Assembly (NCBI RefSeq): GCF_021605415.1
Contig: NZ_WKEQ01000011.1
Location: 1 to 64,000 of the forward strand
Source: Pseudomonas syringae
GTDB taxonomy: Bacteria > Pseudomonadota > Gammaproteobacteria > Pseudomonadales > Pseudomonadaceae
Length of the DNA: 64,000 nucleotides
Direction of reading: 5' to 3'
Below the pieces are notes generated by a model that saw nothing but the letters and a program-made list of their open reading frames with translations, made no database searches and had not been told where the DNA came from. The position numbers and the translations under genes were made by a program. Positions 9,291 through 17,900 of the stretch are shown here, one piece after another (position 1 is the stretch's first letter; each line of letters begins with the position of its first letter).

Positions 9291-9652
9291 TAGTCAGTTG
9301 CCAGCAGCTCTTTGACTTTGGCAATGATCAGTTCGATGTTGAATGGCTTTTCCAGCACGGCATCAAACAGATCCGATCGCTGCATGCCGATGTGCGCCTG
9401 CGCGCCGCTGATCAGAATAATCGGTACCTGATGCACAGAAGGCGTCGCCCGTACAGATTTGGCAAACTCCAGACCGTCCATCACCGGCATCATGAAGTCG
9501 GTGATGATCAGGTCTGGACGTTCTCTGTCCAATACTTCGAGGCCTTTGCGGCCGTTGCTGGCTTTCACGACCATGAAGCCTTCGTCCTCCAGGGCATAGC
9601 CGAGAATGTCAGCGATCAAATACTCGTCGTCGACTACCAGAATGGTGGTCAT
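9290..9652 (-). CDS. Stand-alone response regulator receiver
   Basis: This is a 120-residue single-domain CheY-like receiver with no output domain. It has the acidic pair in VVDDEYL, the phospho-acceptor Asp in LIITDFMMPVMDG, the conserved Thr/Ser position in ILISGAQ and the Lys in VLEKPF. It lies 23 bases downstream of the KaiC-like gene and overlaps the next gene by one base, so the three are likely co-transcribed. No histidine kinase gene is adjacent; phosphorylation by an unlinked kinase, or by the KaiC-like protein, is open. Confidence 0.92.
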   Translation of the reverse strand: MTTILVVDDEYLIADILGYALEDEGFMVVKASNGRKGLEVLDRERPDLIITDFMMPVMDGLEFAKSVRATPSVHQVPIILISGAQAHIGMQRSDLFDAVLEKPFNIELIIAKVKELLATD

Positions 9653-9675
9653 GATAATCCAACCCGCTTAAGACT

Positions 9676-11313
9676 TTATTGTGTTGAACCTGACAGCGAA
9701 GAATCCGCGTGGGCTGAGGGTTCATTTCGCGAAGCCTTTTTCAGGTCGACGTTGTGGTCGCTGATGACCACCTCGAATCGCGAGGGGTCATATGCGCTAT
9801 CCCGTACCTTGAGAATCGAAAGTGTCCTTTTAAGTTCAGCGTCATGTTCAAGGAAACGCATCAGCATCAGATTGTCGACGATACTCGACAGGTCAGAGTT
9901 CGGTGAACTGACCTCTGAACCGAAGACGTCGCGCATCTCCCAGGACGCGAATACCGTCACACCCCTGGCGCGAAGTTCGTTCATCAGCGCGCTGTAAAAA
10001 TCAGTGATCCGAGCCGGATTTGTCGATACCCGCGTCATGCCGCTCAGGCTATCGATGAACACACGCTTGATGTCTTTTTCCTCGACGAGGTTAAGCAGGC
10101 GCGCGCCAAGCCCGTCCAACAGACCTTCGGTCGTCGCTTGCCAAGCGATCGTCAGCGCGCCGCTGGCTTCCATGGCGGCGATGTCGATGCCCAGCGATTG
10201 TCCTTTAAGGCGTAACCGCTGGGGGCTCTCGTAAAACCCGAAGTGCAGGCCCGGGGCTTCGACTGTCGACTCGCTCAAGAACTTGAGCCCCAGCGTGGTC
10301 TTGCCGATCCCGGACGGGCCCATGATCAGCGTCACGCTGGAGGTGTGCAGGCCGCCGCCGAGAATGTTGTCGAGCGACGCGACGCCGCTGGGAATGCGCG
10401 TCATGTCGGCGCTGTCCGGCGCCGAAGGACGGCTGTAGAGACTTTCCAGACGCGGGTACACGATCAGCCCGTCATCGGTGATTTCACATTCATGCAAACC
10501 AGTCAGCGCGCCGCTGCCACGGGTCTTGCGCAACTGGATACGTCGCACCGAACGCGTGCCGTAAAGCTCTTCGCCCATCTCGATCACGCCATCGACCATG
10601 GTGTGCTCGGGGCTGCCATCGTCTAGCCGCGAGCTGGTCAGAAAAAGCACGGTGCAACCTGCGAAGGCGGCATGCCCTTGCAGCTCTGAAATGAATTTCT
10701 TGGTATCGATCGGCGAATCAGCCTTGGAACGGGCATTGAGCAAACCGTCCACCACCATCACCGTCGCCTTCTGGCGACTGATCTCGCGGCGAAGCAGTTT
10801 CACCACCTCGTCCAGGCCTTCGTTCTCCAGCGTGTCAAACGCACTGACAAACTGAATCTCCGCCCCGACGCGGGACGAATCGAAAAAGCTCAAGGTCGAT
10901 AGAAACTGAAAGAGACGGTCATGGGATTCCGCCAACAACGTCGCGACCAAAACCCGGCCGCCGTTGCGGGCATGATGAAACCCGAGCTGATTGGCGAGAA
11001 TCGTTTTACCAGACCCCGGACGCCCCTGAATGATATAGGAAGAGCCCGACACCAGCCCGCCCTTCAGCAGCGCATCCAGGCCTTCGATTCCGCTCTGAAG
11101 GCGATTTAGCTTTTCCACAATGCGACCCTGACCTGAAAAAACACGTTGTTTAACCAAAGGATAGGATGCTACCGACATTTCAGCGCCGGGGCTATCCGCT
11201 GTCCTGTGGGAAGTGACTGCTGATAGAACGTGTGACATTGGGGGACGCGATAGATTCGGTGCGTTGCGGTGAATGATTTGTTTAATTTTTTGCCGCGCCC
11301 AAGGGCGTCTCAT
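9676..11313 (-). CDS. KaiC-like double RecA-domain ATPase
   Basis: This protein resembles the cyanobacterial clock ATPase KaiC, with two RecA-like domains in tandem. Numbered from the ATG at 11313 (545 residues), Walker A of domain I is GRPGSGKT (97-104) with VMVVDG as Walker B, and Walker A of domain II is GPSGIGKT (332-339) with VFIDSLSG as Walker B. Glutamates follow each strand after Walker A (LLAES and GFYESPQ). The first 60 residues are not KaiC-like; internal ATGs at 11238 and 11178 are possible true starts, and none has a strong ribosome site. No kaiA or kaiB is present. It heads a unit with a receiver and a small protein. Non-cyanobacterial KaiC homologues have been linked to stress and light responses. 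Confidence 0.88.
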   Translation of the reverse strand: MRRPWARQKIKQIIHRNAPNLSRPPMSHVLSAVTSHRTADSPGAEMSVASYPLVKQRVFSGQGRIVEKLNRLQSGIEGLDALLKGGLVSGSSYIIQGRPGSGKTILANQLGFHHARNGGRVLVATLLAESHDRLFQFLSTLSFFDSSRVGAEIQFVSAFDTLENEGLDEVVKLLRREISRQKATVMVVDGLLNARSKADSPIDTKKFISELQGHAAFAGCTVLFLTSSRLDDGSPEHTMVDGVIEMGEELYGTRSVRRIQLRKTRGSGALTGLHECEITDDGLIVYPRLESLYSRPSAPDSADMTRIPSGVASLDNILGGGLHTSSVTLIMGPSGIGKTTLGLKFLSESTVEAPGLHFGFYESPQRLRLKGQSLGIDIAAMEASGALTIAWQATTEGLLDGLGARLLNLVEEKDIKRVFIDSLSGMTRVSTNPARITDFYSALMNELRARGVTVFASWEMRDVFGSEVSSPNSDLSSIVDNLMLMRFLEHDAELKRTLSILKVRDSAYDPSRFEVVISDHNVDLKKASRNEPSAHADSSLSGSTQ

Positions 11314-11344
11314 TCACAGAACCATCCGCTATGGAATTTCGTTT

Positions 11345-12388
11345 TCAGTGTTTATGTCTGTGATGGATGTCGGGATAGTGCCGATGGTTGTGTGTTATCG
11401 GCGAGTGTTCATGGACGTGGCTATGAGGTTGCGATCCGTCCCAATCGAACGCGTGTATATGTTGGTGGTGCTCGTCGTGAACGTGCGGGTGGTCATGTAT
11501 CTGCGGATCGTGATGATGTTCGTGCGAATGACGCTCTGTGAGATGGATCCAGACACCGATCCCCATCAGTACCGCAGCCACCCAAAACACCCAGGACACG
11601 GCTTCGCCCAGAAACAGGATTGAAATCGCCGCTCCCAAAAATGGCGCCGTAGAGAAATACGCCCCCGTCCGTGCCGTTCCAAGCCCTCGCAACGCCAGCA
11701 CGAAAAGTACCAGGCTGACGCCATATCCCAAAAAGCCCACCAGTAGCGTTGGGCCGAGCAGAGACAAATCGGGAAGGTGCATGCCAAGGGCTAAGGCCAG
11801 TGTGCAGTTGACGACGCCGGCAACCAGTCCCTTGAAACCTGCGATGAACAAGGCATCTGACGCTGAAACTTTTCGGGTCAGGTTGTTATCGATGGCCCAG
11901 CAAAGACACGCGATCGTGACCGCGACCGGGCCAACCCATCCATGCATCTCGGCCGAGGTTTGTGGCAACCCCAGCAAAACGCCTCCGGCAACGATCGCGA
12001 TCATTCCGATGACGATCCGCTTGTCAGCGTTTTCCTTGAAAACCATCCAGGCGAGCAGGGCTGTCAACACAGCCTCAAGGTTCAGCAGCAGCGACGCCGT
12101 GGTGCCCGACGTTAAGGTAAGACCGAACATCAAAAACACCGGCCCCAACACACCGCCAAACGCAATCGCGCCCAAAAGCCAAGGCCATTGCGATGAACCT
12201 AATCCGGCAGGCTGCCAGCCGCGATCACGGATGAGTCTGCACGCGGTCAAGCCCAGACCGCTTCCCAGATACAGCAGGCCGGCGAGCAAGACAGGGGAGA
12301 TGTTAAGCCCCAGCACTTTGGCCAGAGGAGTACTGGCACCGAAAAGTGCTGCTGCACCCAGAGCATAAAAAATACTTCTGGTCATCAT
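11345..12388 (-). CDS. EamA/DMT-family exporter with His-rich tail
   Basis: This is an inner-membrane transporter of the drug/metabolite superfamily with about ten membrane segments in two EamA repeats (for example ALGAAALFGASTPLAKVLGL and GTTASLLLNLEAVLTALLAWMVF). From the ATG at 12388 it has 347 residues; a longer frame from 12448 adds a non-hydrophobic leader and is less likely. The last 55 or so residues after TM10 are extremely rich in histidine with Asp/Glu (HSHEHHHD, HDHPHVHDEHHQHIH, HNHRHYPDIHHRHKH). This resembles the metal-binding tails of zinc, nickel and cobalt transport proteins. Metal export or metal-controlled transport is inferred; the true substrate is unknown. Confidence 0.87.
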   Translation of the reverse strand: MMTRSIFYALGAAALFGASTPLAKVLGLNISPVLLAGLLYLGSGLGLTACRLIRDRGWQPAGLGSSQWPWLLGAIAFGGVLGPVFLMFGLTLTSGTTASLLLNLEAVLTALLAWMVFKENADKRIVIGMIAIVAGGVLLGLPQTSAEMHGWVGPVAVTIACLCWAIDNNLTRKVSASDALFIAGFKGLVAGVVNCTLALALGMHLPDLSLLGPTLLVGFLGYGVSLVLFVLALRGLGTARTGAYFSTAPFLGAAISILFLGEAVSWVFWVAAVLMGIGVWIHLTERHSHEHHHDPQIHDHPHVHDEHHQHIHAFDWDGSQPHSHVHEHSPITHNHRHYPDIHHRHKH

Positions 12389-12644
12389 CCGATCCGTAGC
12401 AAGAGTATCGAGAGAGAACACGATACCCGTCGCGGCTGGATAACGCATCGTGTCGCGATAGAGACACGGAGCCCCAAGCCCACAAGATTTATCTGTGCCC
12501 GAGAAACAGGTCGGTCTGATAAGCAGTGTAAGGGTAACCGTCTGGCCAACTCACCTCTCAGCACACAGACCAGCTCAGACAAGAACGGGTGGAAAACAAA
12601 GCCTTGCCCGCAGGTATACCCATTGAATAAGCCTATATCTGACG
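12389..12644. other. Intergenic region before SulP leader
   Basis: There is no convincing gene here. The divergent promoters of the EamA exporter and the SulP leader must lie in this stretch, but I see no near-consensus sigma-70 pair. A short palindrome GGTATACC is at 12613-12620. The composition becomes more A+T rich towards 12640, which may mark the edge of imported DNA. Confidence 0.4.
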
Positions 12645-12725
12645 TAGCTCATGCGGAGCTTGGCAGCGGGTCGCAATCGACGATGGCTTCATTGTATACT
12701 TCTGCTCCGCATACCCCTTGAGCTA
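12645..12725 (+). ncRNA. Structured 5' leader RNA upstream of SulP
   Basis: Two inverted blocks pair over a long distance: TAGCTC (12645-12650) with GAGCTA (12720-12725), and ATGCGGAGC (12651-12659) with GCTCCGCAT (12704-12712). This makes a 15-bp stem interrupted only by a 7-base bulge (12713-12719). Inside the loop a small hairpin GTCG-CAAT-CGAC occupies 12670-12681. The ribosome site of the following 14-codon frame begins 2 bases after the stem. The arrangement resembles a riboswitch or attenuator leader. I cannot assign it to a known class. Confidence 0.6.
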
Positions 12726-12738
12726 CAGGAACATCAGC

Positions 12739-12783
12739 ATGACTGTACTCCAAACGATCTACTGGCAGCCTACGCCGCCTTAG
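12739..12783 (+). CDS. Putative 14-residue leader peptide of SulP
   Basis: The frame encodes MTVLQTIYWQPTPP and ends with TAG at 12781. An AGGA ribosome site (12727-12730) stands 8 bases before the ATG, directly after the long stem of the leader RNA. The peptide ends Pro-Pro-stop and contains a Tyr-Trp-Gln-Pro segment; consecutive prolines at a stop codon are known to slow ribosomes. Its position, 175 bases before the SulP start, fits a regulatory leader peptide. Translation is not proven, and a peptide this short can occur by chance. Confidence 0.45.
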   Translation: MTVLQTIYWQPTPP

Positions 12784-12932
12784 CGCTACGCCCCCTCGCA
12801 ACAACCTGCTTCCGCTAGCCTCGCTCGCGGGTGCGCACTGCTGTACGCCTGGTTATACGCCTTAAGCACACAGCAAAAAAATCCTCAAAATTTGAATTTG
12901 TATCGATTCGCTCGCCATTCCCTTGGCGTGCG
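12771..12932 (+). promoter_or_regulatory. SulP 5' region with TACGCC repeats and hairpin
   Basis: The hexamer TACGCC occurs four times (12771, 12787, 12844, 12856) between the leader peptide and the SulP gene. A strong hairpin follows at 12909-12932: CGCTCGCC pairs with GGCGTGCG around an 8-base loop with one mismatch. It ends 25 bases before the SulP ATG, where it could control ribosome access. No U-tract follows, so it is not an intrinsic terminator. Confidence 0.45.
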
Positions 12933-12957
12933 CGATGCTTTGCCTTGGATATTTTCT

Positions 12958-14445
12958 ATGCTGCAAAAACTTAGACAAACGTGGTTTTCCAACGTCCGTG
13001 GAGATGTGCTCGCGGGGCTCGTAGTCGCACTTGCGCTGATCCCTGAAGCCATCGCCTTTTCCATCATCGCCGGCGTTGACCCAAAGGTCGGACTTTACGC
13101 CTCCTTCTGTATCTGTGCTGTTATTGCCTTTGTCGGCGGTCGTCCCGGCATGATCTCGGCGGCTACCGGCGCCATGGCACTTCTCATGGTCACTCTGGTT
13201 AAAGAGCACGGACTTCAGTATTTGCTGGCAGCCACGTTGCTCTGTGGGGTACTTCAAATCCTCGCGGGTTACCTGAAGCTAGGTTCGCTGATGCGCTTCG
13301 TCTCTCGCTCTGTGGTCACGGGTTTTGTGAACGCATTAGCGATTCTGATTTTTATGGCGCAGTTACCTGAATTGACCAACGTGACCTGGCACGTCTACGC
13401 GATGACCGCAGCGGGCCTTGGAATCATCTACCTGTTTCCGTATATACCTAAGATCGGCAAGCTGGTTCCCTCACCACTGGTGTGCATCCTGACCCTGACT
13501 GCCATCGCCATTTATCTGGGGCTAGATATCCGTACCGTGGGGGACATGGGCCAACTGCCGGATACGCTGCCGATTTTTCTGTGGCCTGAAGTGCCGCTGA
13601 ACTTTGAAACCCTGCGCATCATCTTTCCTTACTCCGCTGCGCTGGCAGTTGTAGGCCTACTGGAGTCGATGATGACCGCGACCATCGTCGACGACCTGAC
13701 CGATACCACCAGCAACAAAAACCGCGAGTGCAAAGGCCAGGGTGTGGCCAACATCGCTGCCGGCATGCTTGGCGGCATGGCAGGTTGCGCCATGATCGGC
13801 CAGTCGATCATCAACGTGAAATCTGGTGGCCGCACCCGTCTCTCGACATTGTGTGCCGGCGTTTTCCTGCTGCTGATGGTGGTATTTCTTGGCGAATGGC
13901 TCTCCAAAATCCCTATGGCGGCACTCGTGGCTGTGATGATTATGGTGTCCATCGGCACCTTTAGCTGGGATTCCTTGCGCAATCTGAAAGAGCATCCGCT
14001 GTCGACCAACCTCGTCATGGTGGCGACCGTCGTGGTCGTCGTGGCCACTCACAACCTGGCCTACGGCGTACTGGTAGGTGTGCTGCTGGCTTCGCTGTTC
14101 TTTGCCAATAAGGTTGGGCACTACCTGGATATCAAGAGCACTCTGGAAGAGACGGAATCGCATCGGACTTACCGCGTCGTGGGCCAGGTGTTCTTTAGCT
14201 CTGCGGACAAGTTCACTGAAGTTTTTGACTTCAAGGAAGCGCTCAACAAAGTCACCATCGATCTCACACAAGCGCATTTCTGGGATATCACCGCCGTCGC
14301 AGCGCTGGATAAGGTCGTGATCAAGTTCCGCCGTGAAGGCGCTGAGGTTGAAGTGCTCGGTCTCAATGAAGCCAGCACAACAATCGTTGACCGCTTCGGC
14401 GTGCATGACAAACCCGGTGCCATCGACAAGCTCATGAGCCACTAA
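12958..14445 (+). CDS. SulP-family inorganic anion transporter
   Basis: This is a 495-residue inner-membrane anion transporter (sulfate, bicarbonate or similar). It opens with the SulP signature around [17 protein letters not shown] and [11 protein letters not shown], has about 12-14 membrane segments, and ends with a cytoplasmic STAS domain (about 390-495; [20 protein letters not shown]). The ATG at 12958 aligns with usual SulP starts; an in-frame TTG at 12892 is less likely. A universal stress protein gene follows after 11 bases with its own strong ribosome site. SulP genes linked to universal stress proteins are often proposed as bicarbonate transporters, but the substrate cannot be read from the sequence. 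Its long 5' leader suggests RNA-level control. Confidence 0.92.
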   Translation: MLQKLRQTWFSNVRGDVLAGLVVALALIPEAIAFSIIAGVDPKVGLYASFCICAVIAFVGGRPGMISAATGAMALLMVTLVKEHGLQYLLAATLLCGVLQILAGYLKLGSLMRFVSRSVVTGFVNALAILIFMAQLPELTNVTWHVYAMTAAGLGIIYLFPYIPKIGKLVPSPLVCILTLTAIAIYLGLDIRTVGDMGQLPDTLPIFLWPEVPLNFETLRIIFPYSAALAVVGLLESMMTATIVDDLTDTTSNKNRECKGQGVANIAAGMLGGMAGCAMIGQSIINVKSGGRTRLSTLCAGVFLLLMVVFLGEWLSKIPMAALVAVMIMVSIGTFSWDSLRNLKEHPLSTNLVMVATVVVVVATHNLAYGVLVGVLLASLFFANKVGHYLDIKSTLEETESHRTYRVVGQVFFSSADKFTEVFDFKEALNKVTIDLTQAHFWDITAVAALDKVVIKFRREGAEVEVLGLNEASTTIVDRFGVHDKPGAIDKLMSH

Positions 14446-14456
14446 GGAGAACGACA

Positions 14457-15308
14457 ATGACCCACGTAATGGCATGCATTGATAACTCACAATCCTCATT
14501 GGCGGTCTGCGATTACGCAGCATGGGCCTCGCAACGACTCAGCGCTCCCCTGACCTTGCTCCATGTGCTGGATAGGGAAAAATATCCTGCATCCGCTGAC
14601 CTCAGCGGCAATATCGGTCTCGGTAGCAGAGAACATCTACTGGAAGAGTTGGCCACGCTGGATGCGCAGCGTGCAAAACTGGCCTTGGAGCATGGGCAGC
14701 ACATGCTTGAAAAAGCTCGCGAGCGAACAGTCATCTCTGGCGCCATGTCACCTGATCTGAAGCAGCGCCATGGCCATCTCGTCGAGAGCCTGAGCGATCT
14801 CCAAGACGATATTCGATTACTGGTGATTGGAAGAGTCGGTGAGGACAGCACGCGCAGTGCCCAAAGTCTTGGCAGCCAGATTGAAGCGGTAGTCCGAACA
14901 ATCCACCGCCCCATCCTGATTACAACCAGCCATTTCAGGAAACCTGAAACGATCATGGTGGCATTTGACGGCAGCGCTACAGGCCACAAGACCGTACAGA
15001 TGCTTGCTTCAAGCCCGCTGTGCGAAGACCTGCCAATTCATATCGTCATGGTTGGTACGGACTCTGAAGAAAACCAGAACGAGCTGGAGAAAGCACGAAC
15101 CACACTTGCCTCTTCTGGCCCGCTAGTGCATGCCGAGATCCGCCCAGGCGAAGTAGAGTCGGTACTTCCTGCGTATCAGGCAGAGCACGGCATTGACCTC
15201 TTGGTCATGGGGGCGTACGGGCACTCACGCATCAGGCAGTTTCTGGTAGGCAGCACGACCACGACGATGCTACGAACATCCACTTTACCCGTATTGCTGC
15301 TTCGCTGA
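14457..15308 (+). CDS. Tandem universal stress protein (UspA-like)
   Basis: This 283-residue cytoplasmic protein has two UspA domains (about 1-150 and 160-283). The second carries the ATP-binding pattern G-x2-G-x9-G-S as GAYGHSRIRQFLVGS. The first has a similar GRVGEDS..GS segment with one extra residue. TAAGGAG precedes the ATG. It probably forms an operon with the SulP gene and may modulate the transporter in response to ATP; this is inference from linkage. Confidence 0.9.
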   Translation: MTHVMACIDNSQSSLAVCDYAAWASQRLSAPLTLLHVLDREKYPASADLSGNIGLGSREHLLEELATLDAQRAKLALEHGQHMLEKARERTVISGAMSPDLKQRHGHLVESLSDLQDDIRLLVIGRVGEDSTRSAQSLGSQIEAVVRTIHRPILITTSHFRKPETIMVAFDGSATGHKTVQMLASSPLCEDLPIHIVMVGTDSEENQNELEKARTTLASSGPLVHAEIRPGEVESVLPAYQAEHGIDLLVMGAYGHSRIRQFLVGSTTTTMLRTSTLPVLLLR

Positions 15309-15319
15309 GCCAGTTCCAC

Positions 15320-15359
15320 TGGCCACAGTATTTCCAGAACTGCGGAAATGCCGTGGCCA
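15320..15359. repeat. Long nested hairpin between usp and NUDIX genes
   Basis: TGGCCAC (15320-15326) pairs with GTGGCCA (15353-15359), and inside it ATTTCC (15330-15335) pairs with GGAAAT (15344-15349), with a 3x3 internal loop. There is no U-tract on either side. It could protect the 3' end of the SulP-usp mRNA or be a protein-binding site. Confidence 0.6.
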
Positions 15360-15400
15360 CCCTGGACGATGACTAACTGATTTTGCCGTAACGAGACCAC

Positions 15401-15934
15401 ATGCAACTCATAACTGAAATTGTTCACCCCGAGCTGAAATCCAAACAGGGCAGAGTATTCCGTCGACATGCAGCACGCGGCATCGTGATGCGGGATGAAC
15501 AGATCCTGTTGCTGTTCACCGAGCGCTATAACGACTTCAGCTTTCCTGGAGGCGGCCTTGATGGTGACGAGGACATTGTCACAGGCCTGAAGCGTGAGCT
15601 TGAGGAAGAGACTGGTGCTCGTGACATAAAGGTGCTCCAGCACTACGGTTACATTGAGGAGTACCGGCCCTACTGGAAGCCACAGTACGATCTGATGCAC
15701 ATGACCTCGCATTTTTATCAATGCGAAGTAGCGCCCCAGCTAGAGCCCGTGAGAATGGAAAGCCACGAAATCGCTAATGGTATGCGGCCTGTCTGGATCA
15801 ACCTGCATGAAGCCATCACGCACAATGAAGCCGTTATGCAGCGTCACGAGTCTTCGATGGGGCAATCAATTCTGCGCGAAACCTATATGCTGAGAAAAGT
15901 CGCTTCCGAATTGTTGATGCAAGTCAGCCTTTGA
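15401..15934 (+). CDS. NUDIX hydrolase
   Basis: This 177-residue protein carries a complete NUDIX box: GGGLDGDED, then RELEEETGA, which supplies the metal-binding glutamates for hydrolysis of nucleoside diphosphate-linked substrates. The ATG at 15401 lies about 90 bases after the usp gene, separated from it by a long hairpin, so it may be a separate unit. The substrate is unknown. The gene sits inside the accessory block and ends only 17 bases from the IS66 end. Confidence 0.88.
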   Translation: MQLITEIVHPELKSKQGRVFRRHAARGIVMRDEQILLLFTERYNDFSFPGGGLDGDEDIVTGLKRELEEETGARDIKVLQHYGYIEEYRPYWKPQYDLMHMTSHFYQCEVAPQLEPVRMESHEIANGMRPVWINLHEAITHNEAVMQRHESSMGQSILRETYMLRKVASELLMQVSL

Positions 15935-15967
15935 GCTGACTATTTGGCGAAGTCCACTTAGCCTGTC

Positions 15968-17533
15968 TCAGGCAAGCATCCAATGCTGCGGGAGTAATTG
16001 CGTGATTTCGCTCGCCCGCTGTGTCGGCAGCCGCATCAGCACATCCTTGAGATAGGCATACGGATCGTGCCCATTCATACGCGCCGACTGGATCAGGCTC
16101 ATGATTGCCGCCGCCCTTTTTCCACTGCGCAGCGACCCGGCAAATAACCAGTTCGAGCGCCCAAGCGCCCACGGCCGGATCAAATTCTCGATCTGGTTAT
16201 TGTCGATGGGTACAGCACCATCTTCCAAGTAGCGCGTCAGCGCTACCCAGCGTTTAAGGCTGTAATCCAGGGCCTTGGCCGTGGCCGAACCCTCGGGCAC
16301 AAGTTCGCGTTGGGCCAACATCCACTCATGCAGTTTTTCAGCGATGGGCACCGCTGTTTCCTGACGTAATCGCCAGCGGTCTTCGTCGCTCATTTCCTTG
16401 GCGTGTCGCTCGACTTCATACAACCCGCCAATCGAGTGAAGCGCCTGCTCCGCCAACTGGCTTTTATTGGCTGCATGCAGGTCGAAGAATTTGCGGCGTG
16501 CATGGGCCATGCAGCCGATTTCGGTGATGCCCAGCTCGAAGCTGGCCTTGTAGCCGGCGAAGTCATCGCAGACCAGCTTACCGTTCCACGTGCCCAGGAA
16601 GTTACGCGCATGTTCGCCGGCACGGCTGGGGCTGAAGTCGTAGATTACGGCCTTGAGGGCCGAGAAAGGCGTGGTGCTATAGGCCCACACGTAAGCGCGG
16701 TGGGTTTTCTTTTCGCCTGGTGCGAGCATCTGAACCGGGGTCTCATCGGCGTGGATCACGCCCTGGGCCAACACATGCTCACGCAGCGCATCGACCAGAG
16801 GCTGGAGCTGCACACCGGTCTGTCCGACCCATTGCGCCAGTGTCGAACGGGCGATGGGCAGTCCGGCCCGACCAAAAATCTTCTCCTGCCGGTACAGCGG
16901 TAAATGGTCGGCGAACTTCGCCACCATCACGTGGGCCAACAGGCCTGCGGTCGGGATGCCCTTGTCGATCACTTGGGCCGGTACAGGCGCCTGGATCAGT
17001 GTTTCACACTGACGGCACGTCCATTTTCCACGCACATGCCGCTCAACGGTGAACACGCCCGGAGTGTAATCGAGCTTCTCGCTGACGTCTTCGCCGATTC
17101 GCTGAAGCTGGCAGCCGCACACGCACTGAGTATTCTCTGGTTCGTGACGGATCACGGTTCGCGGAAACTGCGGCGGCAGTGGTGCACGCTTGGGCTTATT
17201 ACGTGGCTCGGCCGGTGCGGCCGGCGGATTGGCTGCCTTCAGCTCGGCTTCGATAGCTGCGATATCGGTATCGAGCAGATCATCGAGCAGACTGCCTTGG
17301 TCGGGGCTCAGTTGCTCGCTGCGCTTGGCGAACTTGTGTCGCTTGAGGATGGCGATTTCATGAGCCAGTTGCTCGTTGACCGTTTCGAGGCGTTGGATTT
17401 TCTGGCTCATGGAGTCGACCTGGGACAGCAACTGCATAGCCTGTTCGGCCAAGCCGCGCAGCTGTTCCGGTGTCATCTGGTCGAGATTGGGCGAGGAAGT
17501 CATGCCGCTGATTGTGTCAGAGCAGGTCGTCAA
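15968..17533 (-). CDS. tnpC: IS66 transposase TnpC
   Basis: This is the 521-residue main transposase of IS66 elements. It has an N-terminal leucine-rich coiled coil (about 25-65), a zinc-finger-like region with CVCGC and CRQC, and the DDE domain with HADETPV, CDDFAGYKA and the downstream glutamate region (NNQIENLIRPWALGRSNWLF). The conserved GSLRSGKRAAAIMSLIQSA block and a normal full length indicate an intact gene. An internal ATG at 17503 (MTSSPNLDQM) is an alternative start. Confidence 0.95.
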   Translation of the reverse strand: MTTCSDTISGMTSSPNLDQMTPEQLRGLAEQAMQLLSQVDSMSQKIQRLETVNEQLAHEIAILKRHKFAKRSEQLSPDQGSLLDDLLDTDIAAIEAELKAANPPAAPAEPRNKPKRAPLPPQFPRTVIRHEPENTQCVCGCQLQRIGEDVSEKLDYTPGVFTVERHVRGKWTCRQCETLIQAPVPAQVIDKGIPTAGLLAHVMVAKFADHLPLYRQEKIFGRAGLPIARSTLAQWVGQTGVQLQPLVDALREHVLAQGVIHADETPVQMLAPGEKKTHRAYVWAYSTTPFSALKAVIYDFSPSRAGEHARNFLGTWNGKLVCDDFAGYKASFELGITEIGCMAHARRKFFDLHAANKSQLAEQALHSIGGLYEVERHAKEMSDEDRWRLRQETAVPIAEKLHEWMLAQRELVPEGSATAKALDYSLKRWVALTRYLEDGAVPIDNNQIENLIRPWALGRSNWLFAGSLRSGKRAAAIMSLIQSARMNGHDPYAYLKDVLMRLPTQRASEITQLLPQHWMLA

Positions 17534-17564
17534 CAGCGATAAACCGATGGGCTAATGGCAGGGG

Positions 17565-17900
17565 CTAAAGCACTGTGATCGCGCTGCCTGCGCCGACCCG
17601 CTGCCACGGCAAACCCAGTACCAAGGCTTGAAGTTGCTCGTTATCGAGTTCGACTTCCGATCCGTGACGGATGCCGGGCCAATGAAACTTGCCTTGGTTC
17701 AATCGTCGCGCTGCCAGCCAAATGCCCACACCGTCATGCACCAAGACTTTCATTCGGTTGGCACGGCGATTAGCGAAGAGGTATGCGCAGTGCGGCTTCG
17801 CCACACCGAACACCGCGATCACCCTGGCCAGCGCGGTCTCGGTACCGGCGCGCATGTCCATAGGCTCGGTGGCAAGCCAGATGGCATCGATCCGAATCAT
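17565..17900 (-). CDS. tnpB: IS66 accessory protein TnpB
   Basis: This 111-residue protein is the IS66 Orf2 type, recognised by the N-terminal IWLATEPMDMRAG segment and the central YLFANRRANRMKVLVHDGVGIWL block. It is required together with TnpA and TnpC for IS66 transposition, and its exact role is not known. It overlaps the end of tnpA by four bases (ATGA-type coupling). Confidence 0.93.
   Translation of the reverse strand: MIRIDAIWLATEPMDMRAGTETALARVIAVFGVAKPHCAYLFANRRANRMKVLVHDGVGIWLAARRLNQGKFHWPGIRHGSEVELDNEQLQALVLGLPWQRVGAGSAITVL

Noticed and set aside
9676..11313. Classification of the KaiC-like gene as a RadA/Sms or DnaB-type ATPase
   Set aside because: There are two KaiC-like RecA domains in tandem, with no zinc finger or Lon-like domain as in RadA and no DnaB N-terminal domain.
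12490..12515. Possible decayed attachment repeat of the tRNA-Leu 3' end (TGTGCCCGAGAAAC versus TGGTGCCCCGAGGGAGAC)
   Set aside because: The match needs several gaps and substitutions and is far below the exact 15 bases or more expected of an attachment core.
12385..12582. Open frame of about 65 codons on the minus strand overlapping the exporter start
   Set aside because: It lies across the exporter start in another frame, has no ribosome site and no recognisable family features.
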